Assembly (NCBI RefSeq): GCF_013358405.1
Contig: NZ_CP054836.1
Coordinates: forward strand, 3,038,001-3,102,000
Source: Oricola thermophila
Lineage (GTDB): Bacteria > Pseudomonadota > Alphaproteobacteria > Rhizobiales > Rhizobiaceae
Direction of reading: 5' to 3'
DNA: 64,000 nt
The number at the start of each line of letters is the position of its first letter. Positions within the stretch are counted from its first letter, which is position 1. A program made the translations under genes and the position numbers. This document shows, one piece after another, positions 47,090 to 55,800 of the stretch. The notes under the pieces were generated by a model that did no database searches, was not told the origin of the DNA, and saw nothing but the letters and a program-made list of their open reading frames with translations.

Positions 47090-47934
47090 CGCAGCGCCTC
47101 CTGGATCAGTCTATCGACCTCCGACAGCCGCGTCGCTATTACGGTCTTGTCGATACGAGCAAGCAGATCGGCACCATCCGCCACCACATATTTTACCGGC
47201 ACATCGTTCTCCGGCCACATTTCCTTGAACGCGGAAATGAGATGGGCGGGGCCGTGCAACTCGAATTGTAGCGCCTCTCCACCTTCCAGCATGGCGCCAA
47301 TCTCGGCGACAAAGGAATTGAGCACTTTTTCTGCCTGCGCTTCCCGCAGGGTGGCCGCCAACAGAGGCGCAAGCTCCCCGGCGACAGCCTCCACGACCTC
47401 TCCACGGAGTCTCGGCAGCTTCGTCGAGAACAGTTCCGCGATTTCGTACTGGTGTGCCCTTTCAATATCCCCGATTTCTGCACGATGTGCAGCTTCAAGC
47501 AACTCGTGCATGGGGAGACCGGCAGCTACGTCTTCCTCTCCCCGGTCTTGGGAGGTGTCCACGTGTGGAATTGCATCCGGATCAACACTGTCCGAATCGG
47601 CCTCCTCCGGCTCGTTGGCAATATCGACAGGCAATTCAGTGGTCAGACCAGCGTTCGCCAAAGATTCTTCGGTCGCAACATCGAGCGAAGTCCTCTCCCC
47701 GCTCAAGTCAATATCCGGCGCCATAATATGCTCGACACAAGAGTCGGGCTCGGACCCGATACCTGGCTCCGATGCAACTCCGGAGAATCCAGCCGGCATG
47801 CCAAGCACCGCGAATTCCTCGCGCGAACCAGCCGCCTCTACGAGGGGCTCAAAGCCCGGCGCCCGCGGCGGCGCAAAATGGCGATCACCACTCGACAAAT
47901 CCGGCAAGAGATCCAAAAGGGCGGAACGACTCAA
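47086..47934 (-). CDS. FliH-like export regulator candidate
   Basis: A 282-residue soluble protein. Residues 1-140 are acidic and poorly structured; 145-282 form helices and a mixed alpha/beta end: REAQAEKVLNSFVAEIGAML, LQFELHGPAHLISAFKEMWP, and ARIDKTVIATRLSEVDRLIQ. Position directly after fliF (1-nt gap) and the C-terminal D-x-V-I-x-x-R-L pattern resemble FliH, the FliI regulator, but similarity is weak by eye. It has a low-GC composition like motB/motC. An unrecognised motility protein is the alternative. Confidence 0.5.
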   Translation of the reverse strand: MSRSALLDLLPDLSSGDRHFAPPRAPGFEPLVEAAGSREEFAVLGMPAGFSGVASEPGIGSEPDSCVEHIMAPDIDLSGERTSLDVATEESLANAGLTTELPVDIANEPEEADSDSVDPDAIPHVDTSQDRGEEDVAAGLPMHELLEAAHRAEIGDIERAHQYEIAELFSTKLPRLRGEVVEAVAGELAPLLAATLREAQAEKVLNSFVAEIGAMLEGGEALQFELHGPAHLISAFKEMWPENDVPVKYVVADGADLLARIDKTVIATRLSEVDRLIQEALR

Positions 47935-47935
47935 C

Positions 47936-49621
47936 TCAGGCGGCCTCCTGTCTCACCCACCGACGCAGGATGGCGGCAGCACGCTCCTCATCAAGGTCGA
48001 CAATCATCGTCAACCGTTCTTCAGGCGATGGCCGCATTTTTGCGAGCAATTCACTCGGGTCGGCCGAAGCGTTCACGCCGATCGACGGAAGGGACGGAAG
48101 TTCAGGGAGGCCTGGCAGGTTCATGCCATCATCGGATGCTGCCATGGAGTCGCCGAGAGTACCGTCGTCAAGTGCGGGCAGATCTCCAAGTTCGCCATCG
48201 CCAACTGCGCCTTCGGTGGCGGTATTTCCATCACCGCTCAATGCCCTGACAAGCGGACGCAGTCCAAGAAAGACAATCAACAACGTTGCCGCCACGAACG
48301 AAAGGGCATTGATGACCGTACCAAGATGCTCGCGAACAAGATCGAGCATGCCCGGTTCGGACAGGGGCACTCCGTCAACACCTTCCATAAACTCGACAGC
48401 GGTTACTTGCACCAAGTCGCCGCGTTCATCGGAAACACCCGCCGCAGCGATCGCCAACTGGCGTATTTCAGCTAGTTTTGCCTCAACCTGCGCCGCATCA
48501 GCATTGCCGCCCAGCACTTCCGCTATGCGGTCCTGGTTGACGACCACAGCAATCGACAGACGGTTGACCGAATAGCCATTCGAGATGGTGGCGATACGCT
48601 TGGTATTGAGCTCGTAGTTTGTGGTCTCTTCACGACGCTCACTGCGCTCAGACGAGCTCGGGCCCGACCCGTCGCCGGTCGTCTGATCGGGTAGGTTCTG
48701 CTCGACCGTTGCCGGAGTTGAGCCGCTCTGCTGGGCCGATGCGTCTTCGCTGCGAACGACCTGCACCGACCGCTCCACGCGTGAATCCGGATCGAAGATC
48801 GTTTCCTCAATCTGCTTCTGGTCCGTGTTGATGTCCGCCTGCACGCTGACACGGAAATTCATGTTGCCGAGATAGGGGGCCAACGCCTTGTACACGCTGT
48901 CGGCAACCTCGTTCTCGACCGTTGCCTTGATTCCTAGATTGCTGGTCGCGGTGTTGTTCAGCGGATCATCCCCGGCGGCAAGAAGCCGACCGGAAGCATC
49001 AAGCACGGTGACGTTCTCGGCCTGAAGACCCGGTACCGCGGCCGCGACCAGGTGACGAATCGCCAGCGCGCTCGCTTCAGCATGTGCGCCTTCATAGCGA
49101 ACCACTACGGATGCAGTCGGGGTCTGCTCGGTGAAACGGAAGTTGCCGCGATCCGCAAGCACGATGTGGACGCGCGCGCCTTTGACACCGCGAATCGTCT
49201 GGATGGAACGAGCGATTTCGCCTTCCAATGCGCGGACGCGGGTGACCTCCTGCATGAAGGCGGTAAGGCCAAGCGAACCGAGATTGTCGAACAGCTCATA
49301 GCCGGTTCCCGAACTGTTAGGCAGCCCCTTTTCGGCAAGAATCATGCGGGCTCGGCTGGTCTTGCCGGCGGGCACTAGAATCGAAGTACCGTCGGTGTTG
49401 ACATCGTACTCGATGCCGGCATCTGCCAGAGCCATGCCCATACGCGTAACGTCGTCAGGCTCGAGGCCAATGTATATCGGCTCGAATGCCGGCCGGTTTA
49501 GATAGAAGGCGGCGGTGGCGACGCCCACCACAACAAACACACCAACAGCGGCCAGGATGGCCAGTCTGCGGGTTCCAAGAGCGGTCAGGTTGCTGATGAT
49601 CTGCTGAAACTGCTCAAACAC
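47936..49621 (-). CDS. fliF: Flagellar MS-ring protein FliF
   Basis: Forms the MS ring in the inner membrane. The 561 residues show TM1 at about 20-38 (LAILAAVGVFVVVGVATAAF), the secretin-like ring-building domain (IYIGLEPDDVTRMGMALADA, LPNSSGTGYELFDNLGSLGL), the hypervariable region, TM2 near 445, and a C-terminal FliG-binding tail ending in DLDEERAAAILRRWVRQEA. It starts with GTG at 49621 (VFEQF read as MFEQF) with GGGAG 9 nt upstream. In S. meliloti fliF adjoins the che operon; here it is next to the flagellins and motB. Confidence 0.95.
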   Translation of the reverse strand: MFEQFQQIISNLTALGTRRLAILAAVGVFVVVGVATAAFYLNRPAFEPIYIGLEPDDVTRMGMALADAGIEYDVNTDGTSILVPAGKTSRARMILAEKGLPNSSGTGYELFDNLGSLGLTAFMQEVTRVRALEGEIARSIQTIRGVKGARVHIVLADRGNFRFTEQTPTASVVVRYEGAHAEASALAIRHLVAAAVPGLQAENVTVLDASGRLLAAGDDPLNNTATSNLGIKATVENEVADSVYKALAPYLGNMNFRVSVQADINTDQKQIEETIFDPDSRVERSVQVVRSEDASAQQSGSTPATVEQNLPDQTTGDGSGPSSSERSERREETTNYELNTKRIATISNGYSVNRLSIAVVVNQDRIAEVLGGNADAAQVEAKLAEIRQLAIAAAGVSDERGDLVQVTAVEFMEGVDGVPLSEPGMLDLVREHLGTVINALSFVAATLLIVFLGLRPLVRALSGDGNTATEGAVGDGELGDLPALDDGTLGDSMAASDDGMNLPGLPELPSLPSIGVNASADPSELLAKMRPSPEERLTMIVDLDEERAAAILRRWVRQEAA

Positions 49622-49718
49622 CGGGTCGTCTCCCTATATCGGGGGGAAAGGTAGCCCGCGAAGCTTGTGTGAGAATGTCTTGACGTGCCGGCAGGCATCC
49701 GCAGCGACGGCGGGAACG

Positions 49719-49742
49719 AAAAAGGGCGGCCCGGGGCCGCCC
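49719..49742 (-). terminator. Intrinsic terminator of flagellin 1
   Basis: Minus-strand stem GGGCGGC/GCCGCCC with a 5-nt loop followed by TTTTT, 28 nt after the flagellin stop. It separates the flagellin from fliF transcription. Confidence 0.9.
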
Positions 49743-49770
49743 TCGACAGGATGCCGACCTTGCGGCCGCG

Positions 49771-50706
49771 TCAGTTCTGGAAGAGCTGCAGGATCATCTG
49801 GGCGTTGGAGTTGGCGATGGACAGCGCCTGGATGCCCAGCTGCTGCTGCACCTGCAGGGCCTGCAGCCTGGTCGATTCCTCTTCCATGTCGGCATCGACA
49901 AGCTGGCCTATGCCGCGCTCCATGGCGTCCATCAGGTTGTCGACGAAACTCGTCTGCAGATCGATGCGCTTCTTGATGGCGCCGAGATCCGAGGCCCGCT
50001 TGGTCAGCTGGCCCAGTATGTGGTCGACGCCGACAAGCGCCCGTTCCAGGTCCGCCGTAGTGACGTCAAGGGCGGTGAGGTCGAAGCCCGTCACCGAGGT
50101 GGACGACGTGGCGGTGGCCGGCGTGTAGCTGAAGGTGACATTTTCCAGCAGGCCGACCTGCGAAGTACCCGTGGCCGTCGTAATGTCGATCAGCGCATAG
50201 TCGGCCAGGGTAATGGTGATCGTACCGAGCGAGATGGCACCGGTGGCGTCACGGGTGAAGGAGGACACGATCTCCTGTGTCGCGGCCGCACCGGTTTCCG
50301 TCACCAGCCAGTTGGAGCCGGCATATGATGCAGAGGTCGCGGTGCTCCGGATGCCGTCGATCAGCTGGATGATTTCGGACTGGATCTTGCTCTTGTCGAG
50401 GCCCGACTGGGTGGCAGCGGCGATCTTGGACTTGATCTCGTCGACATACTCGATGACCGTGTTCGTCGCCGTGTAGGCTGTGTCGACAAGTCCGGCACCG
50501 AGGCCGAGCGCGTCCTGGACGGTGGACAGGACCTTGTTGTCGGAGCGCATGGTGGTCGCGATCGACCAGTAGGCGGCGTTGTCGGCGGCTTCCGAGATGC
50601 GATAGCCCGTGGAGATGCGGTTCTGCGTTTCCTCGATATTCCGGTTCGTCGTCTGCAATGCCTGCAATGCGGTCATCGCAGAGGTGTTGGTCATAATACT
50701 GGACAT
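49771..50706 (-). CDS. Flagellin 1
   Basis: Filament subunit, 311 residues. Conserved N-terminal D0/D1 (MSSIMTNTSAMTALQALQTT, RISTGYRISEAADNAAYWSI) and C-terminal D1/D0 (ADMEEESTRLQALQVQQQLG, ALSIANSNAQMILQLFQN) flank a small middle domain. No Cys is present. It is the most divergent of the three paralogues here; the C-terminus ends QLFQN rather than SLFR. A GGGAAAGGGG ribosome site precedes the ATG. No CtrA-like box was seen upstream. Confidence 0.97.
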   Translation of the reverse strand: MSSIMTNTSAMTALQALQTTNRNIEETQNRISTGYRISEAADNAAYWSIATTMRSDNKVLSTVQDALGLGAGLVDTAYTATNTVIEYVDEIKSKIAAATQSGLDKSKIQSEIIQLIDGIRSTATSASYAGSNWLVTETGAAATQEIVSSFTRDATGAISLGTITITLADYALIDITTATGTSQVGLLENVTFSYTPATATSSTSVTGFDLTALDVTTADLERALVGVDHILGQLTKRASDLGAIKKRIDLQTSFVDNLMDAMERGIGQLVDADMEEESTRLQALQVQQQLGIQALSIANSNAQMILQLFQN

Positions 50707-50920
50707 CCTACCCCTTTCCCTTCAGCCGGGGACGAAATTCTCCTGCCGAAGTTTCGCCCAAACAATGCTCCCTCATTCGCAACACATGGCCTCACGGCAA
50801 ACGACATGCCCTGCTAACGAACCGCGACAGGGCATCGCTCCAGAATGCGGAATCCGCGAGGCCGGCATTCCCGCCCTGCCGGACTGTATGGGCGGTAGCT
50901 TGCGCGGGGCTGGAATCCAT

Positions 50921-50950
50921 AAAGAAAAGGGCCCGCGGATCCGCGGGCCC
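50921..50950 (-). terminator. Intrinsic terminator of flagellin 2
   Basis: A perfect 22-bp palindrome (arms GGGCCCGCGGA and its complement) followed on the minus strand by CTTTTCTTT, 24 nt after the stop codon. Confidence 0.9.
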
Positions 50951-50973
50951 TCGAAAATCCTGCGTTGGCCGGA

Positions 50974-51906
50974 CTACCTGAAGAGCGACAGGAGGTTCTG
51001 GGCGTTAGAGTTGGCGATCGAAAGCGCCTGGATGCCCAATTGCTGCTGCACCTGCAGGGCCTGCAACCTGGTCGATTCCTCTTCCATGTCGGCATCGACA
51101 AGGTGGCCAATGCCGCGGTCCATCGCGTCCATCAGGTTGTCGACGAATTCCTTCTGCAGGTCGATACGGCTCTTGATGGCGCCGAGGTTGGAAGCCTTGT
51201 CGGTCAGCTGCGTCAGGATGTAATCGACGCCGGCGAGAGCCTCTTCCAGGTCAGCCGTGGTGACGTCAAGGGCGGTAAGATCCCAGCCCGTCACCGAGGT
51301 AGACGACGTAGCGGTAGCCGGCGTGTAGCTGAAGGTGACGTTCTCGAGCAGGCCGACCTGCGAGGTGCCGGCCGCGGTCGTGTTGTCGATCAGCGCATAG
51401 TTGGCCAGGGTGATGCTGATCGTGCTGAGCGAGATACCGCCGCTGGAATCGCGCGTGAAGGCGGAAACGATCTCCTGCGTTGTCGGGCCACCGGTCTCCG
51501 TCACCAGCCAGTTGGATCCGGCATAGGACGCGGAAGTGGCCGTGCTCGTGAAGCCCTCGATCAGCTGGGCGATCTCGGACTGGATCTTGTTCTTGTCGAG
51601 ACCCGACTGGGTGGCGGCGGCAACCTTCGCCTTGATCTCGTCCACATAGTCGATGACCGTGTTCATCGCGGTGTATGCGGTATCGACAAGACCGGCACCG
51701 AGGCCGAGTGCGTCCTGGACGGTGCCGAGCACCTTGTTGTCGGAGCGCATGGTGGTCGCGATCGACCAGTAGGCGGCGTTGTCGGCAGCTTCCGAAACGC
51801 GATAACCCGTGGAGATGCGGTTCTGGGTTTCCGCCATGGAGGCGTTGGTCATGCGGAGGGACTGAAGCGCGGTCATCGCCGCGGTGTTGGTCATGATGCT
51901 AGACAT
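50974..51906 (-). CDS. Flagellin 2
   Basis: Filament subunit, 310 residues, with the same architecture as flagellin 1 and roughly nine in ten residues identical to flagellin 3 by eye; the last 45 residues are identical except one (H/Q). It starts MSSIMTNTAAMTALQSLRMT and ends QNLLSLFR. The middle region differs from its sisters at scattered positions. A TTAA-N7-TTAA box lies 134 nt upstream, shared with the divergent sulfotransferase gene. It has its own terminator, so the flagellins are separate transcription units. Confidence 0.97.
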   Translation of the reverse strand: MSSIMTNTAAMTALQSLRMTNASMAETQNRISTGYRVSEAADNAAYWSIATTMRSDNKVLGTVQDALGLGAGLVDTAYTAMNTVIDYVDEIKAKVAAATQSGLDKNKIQSEIAQLIEGFTSTATSASYAGSNWLVTETGGPTTQEIVSAFTRDSSGGISLSTISITLANYALIDNTTAAGTSQVGLLENVTFSYTPATATSSTSVTGWDLTALDVTTADLEEALAGVDYILTQLTDKASNLGAIKSRIDLQKEFVDNLMDAMDRGIGHLVDADMEEESTRLQALQVQQQLGIQALSIANSNAQNLLSLFR

Positions 51907-52039
51907 TCAGGTCTGCCCTTAAAATGAAACGTACAGGGAGACATTCCGAGCCTGGCCGGCATGACGGGGCAGCTTCATGCAATTGAACGACGTGAAAGGT
52001 TCAACCCGTCATCATGGCCGAAGTAGTGACTTGGTAACC

Positions 52040-52054
52040 TTAACGAAGGATTAA
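52040..52054. promoter_or_regulatory. CtrA-box-like site upstream of flagellin 2
   Basis: TTAA-CGAAGGA-TTAA exactly fits the TTAA-N7-TTAA consensus for the alphaproteobacterial regulator CtrA. It is 134-148 nt before the flagellin 2 start and 120-134 nt before the sulfotransferase start. An inverted repeat TTGAAC-N10-GTTCAA lies between it and the flagellin at 51983-52004. Confidence 0.5.
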
Positions 52055-52173
52055 AGGCGCGCATTCCGGAGACCGAAAATGTGCCAAGCCTGACGTAAGC
52101 TTGGCATGGCAGGATGGGCCGTCGCCCCGGCGGCATACCATGTTCAACCGCCAGCCATCTCGTTCGAAAGACC

Positions 52174-53778
52174 ATGACCGATTCCCTGTCTGCAATGCTT
52201 GAGGAAAGGCCCGTCCAGACGGGCGTCGAATGGACACAGGTGGCGAGTGCCTCCTTCGCGGCGCGCCCGCAGAGCAGACAGGCGCCGAGCCTGAAGGACC
52301 AGATCATGCGCGACCTGGAGCGCCGGAACTATGCCGGCGCCCTGAAGGGACTGCAGAAAGCGCACGCGGTGGCCAGAAAGAATACCGAGATCATGCGCTG
52401 GCTGGTCGCCGTGGCCAACGATGCAGACGACCTGTTCCTGGCTCGCAAGTTCGCGCGCAGATTGGTGGAGACCGAACCGAATGTCGCCGTCAACCACGTT
52501 TTCCTCGGGACGGTCCTTGACCGCCTCGGCAAGACCGAAGACGCGATCAAGGCCTTCCGCAAGGCCGACCGGCTCCAGCCCGGAGTGCCCAAGACGCTGA
52601 TGGCGATCGGTCGGGCATATGCCACGACCGGAAAGCACGACGAAGCGCTGCGCTACTTCGGGAAGGCGCTCGAGGCCGATCCGTACAACGATGCGGCGAT
52701 CCACAATTCCGCCCAGTCGAAGAAATACGGCGAGGAGGAAGCACTGGAACTGGTGAGGCAGGCCGAGGCGGCACTGCCGCATGCCAAGGCGAACACCAAC
52801 AAGGCACGCCTGCACTTCGCGGCCGGCAAGGTGCTGGACGACATAAAGCGTCACGACGAGGCGTTCGCCCACTTCAAGGCGGCAAACGACCTGGTCAATC
52901 CCGAGAAGCCGCGGGACATGTCGATAACCTTCAGGAACACCCGGAACGCCTTTCCGGACGCGGCATTCTTCGAGGCGCGCAAGGATATCGGCGCAAGCAC
53001 GGAGCGGCCCATCTTCATCGTCGGCATGCCGCGCTCGGGCACAACGCTGACCGAGAGCCTGTGCGCAGCCCATTCCCTCGTGACGGCGGGCGACGAGCAG
53101 ACCGCCATGGGCGCGCTGGCGGCACAGCTCGGCCGGGACGCCGCGGGCGACCACTATCAACGCTTGATTGCCTCGCTATCGACCGAACATGCCGAAGCCT
53201 TTGCAAACGCCTACCTGGAACATTGCGAGCAGACGGTCGGAACGAAGACACCCCGGTTCACCGACAAGATGCCGCACAACTTCCTCAATGTCGGCCTGAT
53301 CGCCCTGCTCTTTCCCAACGCCAAGATCATTCACTGCCGGCGCCATCCGCTGGATAGCTGCCTTTCGCTCTACAGCAAGCACATGGCCCAGGAGTTCCAC
53401 CTGCAGTACAAGGCCGACCTGGCCCGGCTGGGCGAACACTGCCGCGAATACCTGGACCTGATGGACCACTGGCATTCCGTCCTGCCGGGAAGGGTTCATG
53501 ACCTCTACTACGAGGACCTGGTTGCCAACACGGAACTGAACGCCCGTGCGATCATGGATTTCCTCGGGCTGGAGTGGGAAGACCGCGTCATGCAACGCTC
53601 CGATTCCCAGCACCGTGTCGCCACCGCTTCGCAGTGGCAGGTGCGCCAGCCGGTCTACCAGTCGTCGAAAGGCCGCTGGCGCCGCTACGAGAAACATCTC
53701 GGCCCGCTGATAGAGGCCATCGGCCAGGAAAGGCTGGACGCCTACGAGCAGGGCCTGGCCGCACTGGACCACGCCTAG
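52174..53778 (+). CDS. TPR-sulfotransferase, possibly flagellin-modifying
   Basis: A 534-residue soluble protein: tetratricopeptide repeats at about 50-265 (VNHVFLGTVLDRLGKTEDAI, LMAIGRAYATTGKHDEALRY) and a PAPS-dependent sulfotransferase domain from about 278. The 5'-phosphosulfate loop is VGMPRSGTTLTE (M285-E294) and the 3'-phosphate motif is IIHCRRHPLDSCLSLYSKH. The architecture is like bacterial tyrosylprotein-sulfotransferase-type proteins. It lies alone on the plus strand between flagellins 2 and 3. The ATG at 52174 starts MTDSLSAMLEERP; an ATG 20 codons earlier is possible. Sulfation of flagellin or surface material is inferred from context. Confidence 0.85.
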   Translation: MTDSLSAMLEERPVQTGVEWTQVASASFAARPQSRQAPSLKDQIMRDLERRNYAGALKGLQKAHAVARKNTEIMRWLVAVANDADDLFLARKFARRLVETEPNVAVNHVFLGTVLDRLGKTEDAIKAFRKADRLQPGVPKTLMAIGRAYATTGKHDEALRYFGKALEADPYNDAAIHNSAQSKKYGEEEALELVRQAEAALPHAKANTNKARLHFAAGKVLDDIKRHDEAFAHFKAANDLVNPEKPRDMSITFRNTRNAFPDAAFFEARKDIGASTERPIFIVGMPRSGTTLTESLCAAHSLVTAGDEQTAMGALAAQLGRDAAGDHYQRLIASLSTEHAEAFANAYLEHCEQTVGTKTPRFTDKMPHNFLNVGLIALLFPNAKIIHCRRHPLDSCLSLYSKHMAQEFHLQYKADLARLGEHCREYLDLMDHWHSVLPGRVHDLYYEDLVANTELNARAIMDFLGLEWEDRVMQRSDSQHRVATASQWQVRQPVYQSSKGRWRRYEKHLGPLIEAIGQERLDAYEQGLAALDHA

Positions 53779-53821
53779 AAATCATCTGCCCGATTGTCGC
53801 GGTTCCCGCACAGGCAGCAGC

Positions 53822-53859
53822 AAAAGAGGCCGGCCGCGCTTCTGCCGAAGCGCGGCCGG
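53822..53859 (-). terminator. Intrinsic terminator of flagellin 3
   Basis: Stem CCGGCCGCGCTT/AAGCGCGGCCGG with a 6-nt loop, followed on the minus strand by CTCTTTTG. It could also help end the convergent sulfotransferase transcript, though the plus-strand tail has few Ts. Confidence 0.8.
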
Positions 53860-53901
53860 TTCAGTATTGTCGAATCTCTTCCTGCCTCGGCAGGCCTGGC
53901 C

Positions 53902-54834
53902 TTACCTGAAGAGCGACAGGAGGTTCTGGGCGTTGGAGTTGGCGATCGAAAGCGCCTGGATGCCCAATTGCTGCTGCACCTGCAAGGCCTGCAGCCTGGT
54001 CGATTCCTCCTCCATGTCGGCATCGACAAGCTGGCCAATGCCGCGGTCCATGGCGTCCATCAGGTTGTCGACGAAATTCGACTGCAGGTCGATACGGCTC
54101 TTGATGGCGCCGAGGTTGGAAGCCTTGTCGGTCAGCTGGGTCAGGATGTGATCGACGCCGGCGAGAGCCTCTTCCAGGTCAGCCGTGGTGACGTCAAGGG
54201 CGGTAAGATCCCAGCCCGTCACCGAGGTGGACGACGTGGCGCCCGCCGGCGTGTAGCTGAAGGTGACGTTCTCGAGCAGGCCGACCTGCGAGGTGCCGGC
54301 CGCCGTCGTGTTGTCGATCAGCGCATAGTTGGCCAGGGTGATGCTGATCGTACCCAGCGAAATGCCGCCATTGGCATCACGGGTGAAGGAGGAAACGATG
54401 TCCTGTGTCGCGGCCGCACCGGTTTCCGTCACCAGCCAGTTGGAACCGGCATAGGAGGCGGAATTGACCGTGCTCGTGATACCGGCCTGCAGCTGGGCGA
54501 TTTCCGACTGGATCTTGCTCTTGTCAACGCCGTCCTGGGTGGCGGCGGCGACCTTCGCCTTGATCTCGTCGACATAGTCGATGACGGTATTGATTGCCGT
54601 GTAGGCGGTGTCGACAAGGCCGGCGCCGAGGCCGAGTGCGTCCTGGACGGTGCCGAGCACCTTGTTGTCGGAGCGCATGGTGGTCGCGATCGACCAGTAG
54701 GCGGCGTTGTCGGAAGCTTCCGAAACGCGGTAGCCCGTGGAGATGCGCGACTGGGTGGTTTCGATAGAGGAATTGGTCATGCGAAGCGCGTTGAGCGCGG
54801 TCATCGCAGACGTGTTGGTCATAATGCTGGACAT
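53902..54834 (-). CDS. Flagellin 3
   Basis: Filament subunit, 310 residues, closest to flagellin 2. N-terminus MSSIMTNTSAMTALNALRMT and C-terminus identical to flagellin 2. Differences cluster in residues 95-150. Its leader (GGAATGT, then CCCTG, then T-rich sequence and AGGGGACA before the ATG) resembles that of flagellin 2, and a TTAA-N7-TTGA element lies about 125 nt upstream. It is the first flagellin after the fliP operon, separated by 225 nt. Confidence 0.97.
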   Translation of the reverse strand: MSSIMTNTSAMTALNALRMTNSSIETTQSRISTGYRVSEASDNAAYWSIATTMRSDNKVLGTVQDALGLGAGLVDTAYTAINTVIDYVDEIKAKVAAATQDGVDKSKIQSEIAQLQAGITSTVNSASYAGSNWLVTETGAAATQDIVSSFTRDANGGISLGTISITLANYALIDNTTAAGTSQVGLLENVTFSYTPAGATSSTSVTGWDLTALDVTTADLEEALAGVDHILTQLTDKASNLGAIKSRIDLQSNFVDNLMDAMDRGIGQLVDADMEEESTRLQALQVQQQLGIQALSIANSNAQNLLSLFR

Positions 54835-54958
54835 GGTTGTCCCCTAAAAAATACGCAATACTCAGGGACATTCCGGACTAACCGGTACAGCGGCCCGGCA
54901 TCATGCCGTTATCGACGTGGATCGCCGCTGTGACTGGGGAGACGATGCGGCGGAAAAC

Positions 54959-54973
54959 TTAATGGAATATTGA
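54959..54973. promoter_or_regulatory. CtrA-like box (one mismatch) upstream of flagellin 3
   Basis: TTAA-TGGAATA-TTGA, one base off TTAA-N7-TTAA, lies 125-139 nt before the flagellin 3 start. The same distance as the exact box before flagellin 2 supports a common function. Confidence 0.35.
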
Positions 54974-55059
54974 TAGCCGCCATCCACCCGTTCCATTTCG
55001 GAATGGGCGGGAATTCATGGTAAACCCGAGGTAAAGCGGGCCGGGTATTCGCGGCCGGT

Positions 55060-55800
55060 TCAGACGACCGACCTGACCATGCTTCCCACGAGAAGGTTCC
55101 AGCCGTCGATCATGACGAAGAACAGGATCTTGAACGGAAGGGACACCAGCGACGGCGGCAGCATCATCATGCCCATGGCCATGACAATCGTCGCGACAAC
55201 GAGGTCGATCACCAGAAACGGCAGCACGACGAGGAATCCCATCTCGAAGCCGCGCCGTATTTCCGAGATCATGAATGCCGGCACGACGATGCGAATGTCG
55301 ATGGCGTCATCGAGCACCACATCCTGACCGCGCTCGCGGGCGAGATCGGCAAACAGCTCGAGGTCCTCGTCACGGACGTTGGTCAGCATGAATTCCCTGA
55401 ATGGCTGGACGATGCGGCCGACGGCCTCCACCTCGTCGATTTCCTCCTGAACCAGGGGCTGCACGCCCTCGCGCCAGGCGCGGTCGAATACCGGCGACAT
55501 GACATAGAAGGTCATGAAGAGCGCCAGGCTGACAAGCACCATGTTTGCCGGTGTGGTCTGCAGTCCGATTCCCGCGCGCAGGATGGAAAAGACAATGACG
55601 AAACGGGTGAAGCTGGTGACCATGATCAGCAGGCCGGGCGCGACCGCGAGAACGGTCAGCAGGCCGAACAGCTGGATGATGTAGCCGCTCGTCTCGCCGC
55701 TGAAGCCCTGGGGCAGCGCGAAAGCCGGCTGTTCCTGCGCCAGCGCTGGCTGCGCGGCAAGAACCAGAAGGGAAACAAGTATAAGGATGACGCGCTTCAT
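55060..55800 (-). CDS. fliP: Flagellar export gate protein FliP
   Basis: Core of the export gate. The 246 residues begin with a cleavable signal sequence (ILILVSLLVLAAQPALAQ), then four membrane segments, with VTSFTRFVIVFSILRAGIGL, TTPANMVLVSLALFMTFYVM, and ending FFVMIDGWNLLVGSMVRSVV. It overlaps the fliL stop by 4 nt and is the last gene of the rod/ring operon. Confidence 0.97.
   Translation of the reverse strand: MKRVILILVSLLVLAAQPALAQEQPAFALPQGFSGETSGYIIQLFGLLTVLAVAPGLLIMVTSFTRFVIVFSILRAGIGLQTTPANMVLVSLALFMTFYVMSPVFDRAWREGVQPLVQEEIDEVEAVGRIVQPFREFMLTNVRDEDLELFADLARERGQDVVLDDAIDIRIVVPAFMISEIRRGFEMGFLVVLPFLVIDLVVATIVMAMGMMMLPPSLVSLPFKILFFVMIDGWNLLVGSMVRSVV

Noticed and set aside
49771..54834. 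Flagellin array as a phase-variation (invertible) locus
   Set aside because: All three flagellins have the same orientation, each with its own terminator, and no recombinase gene or inverted repeat boundary was seen.
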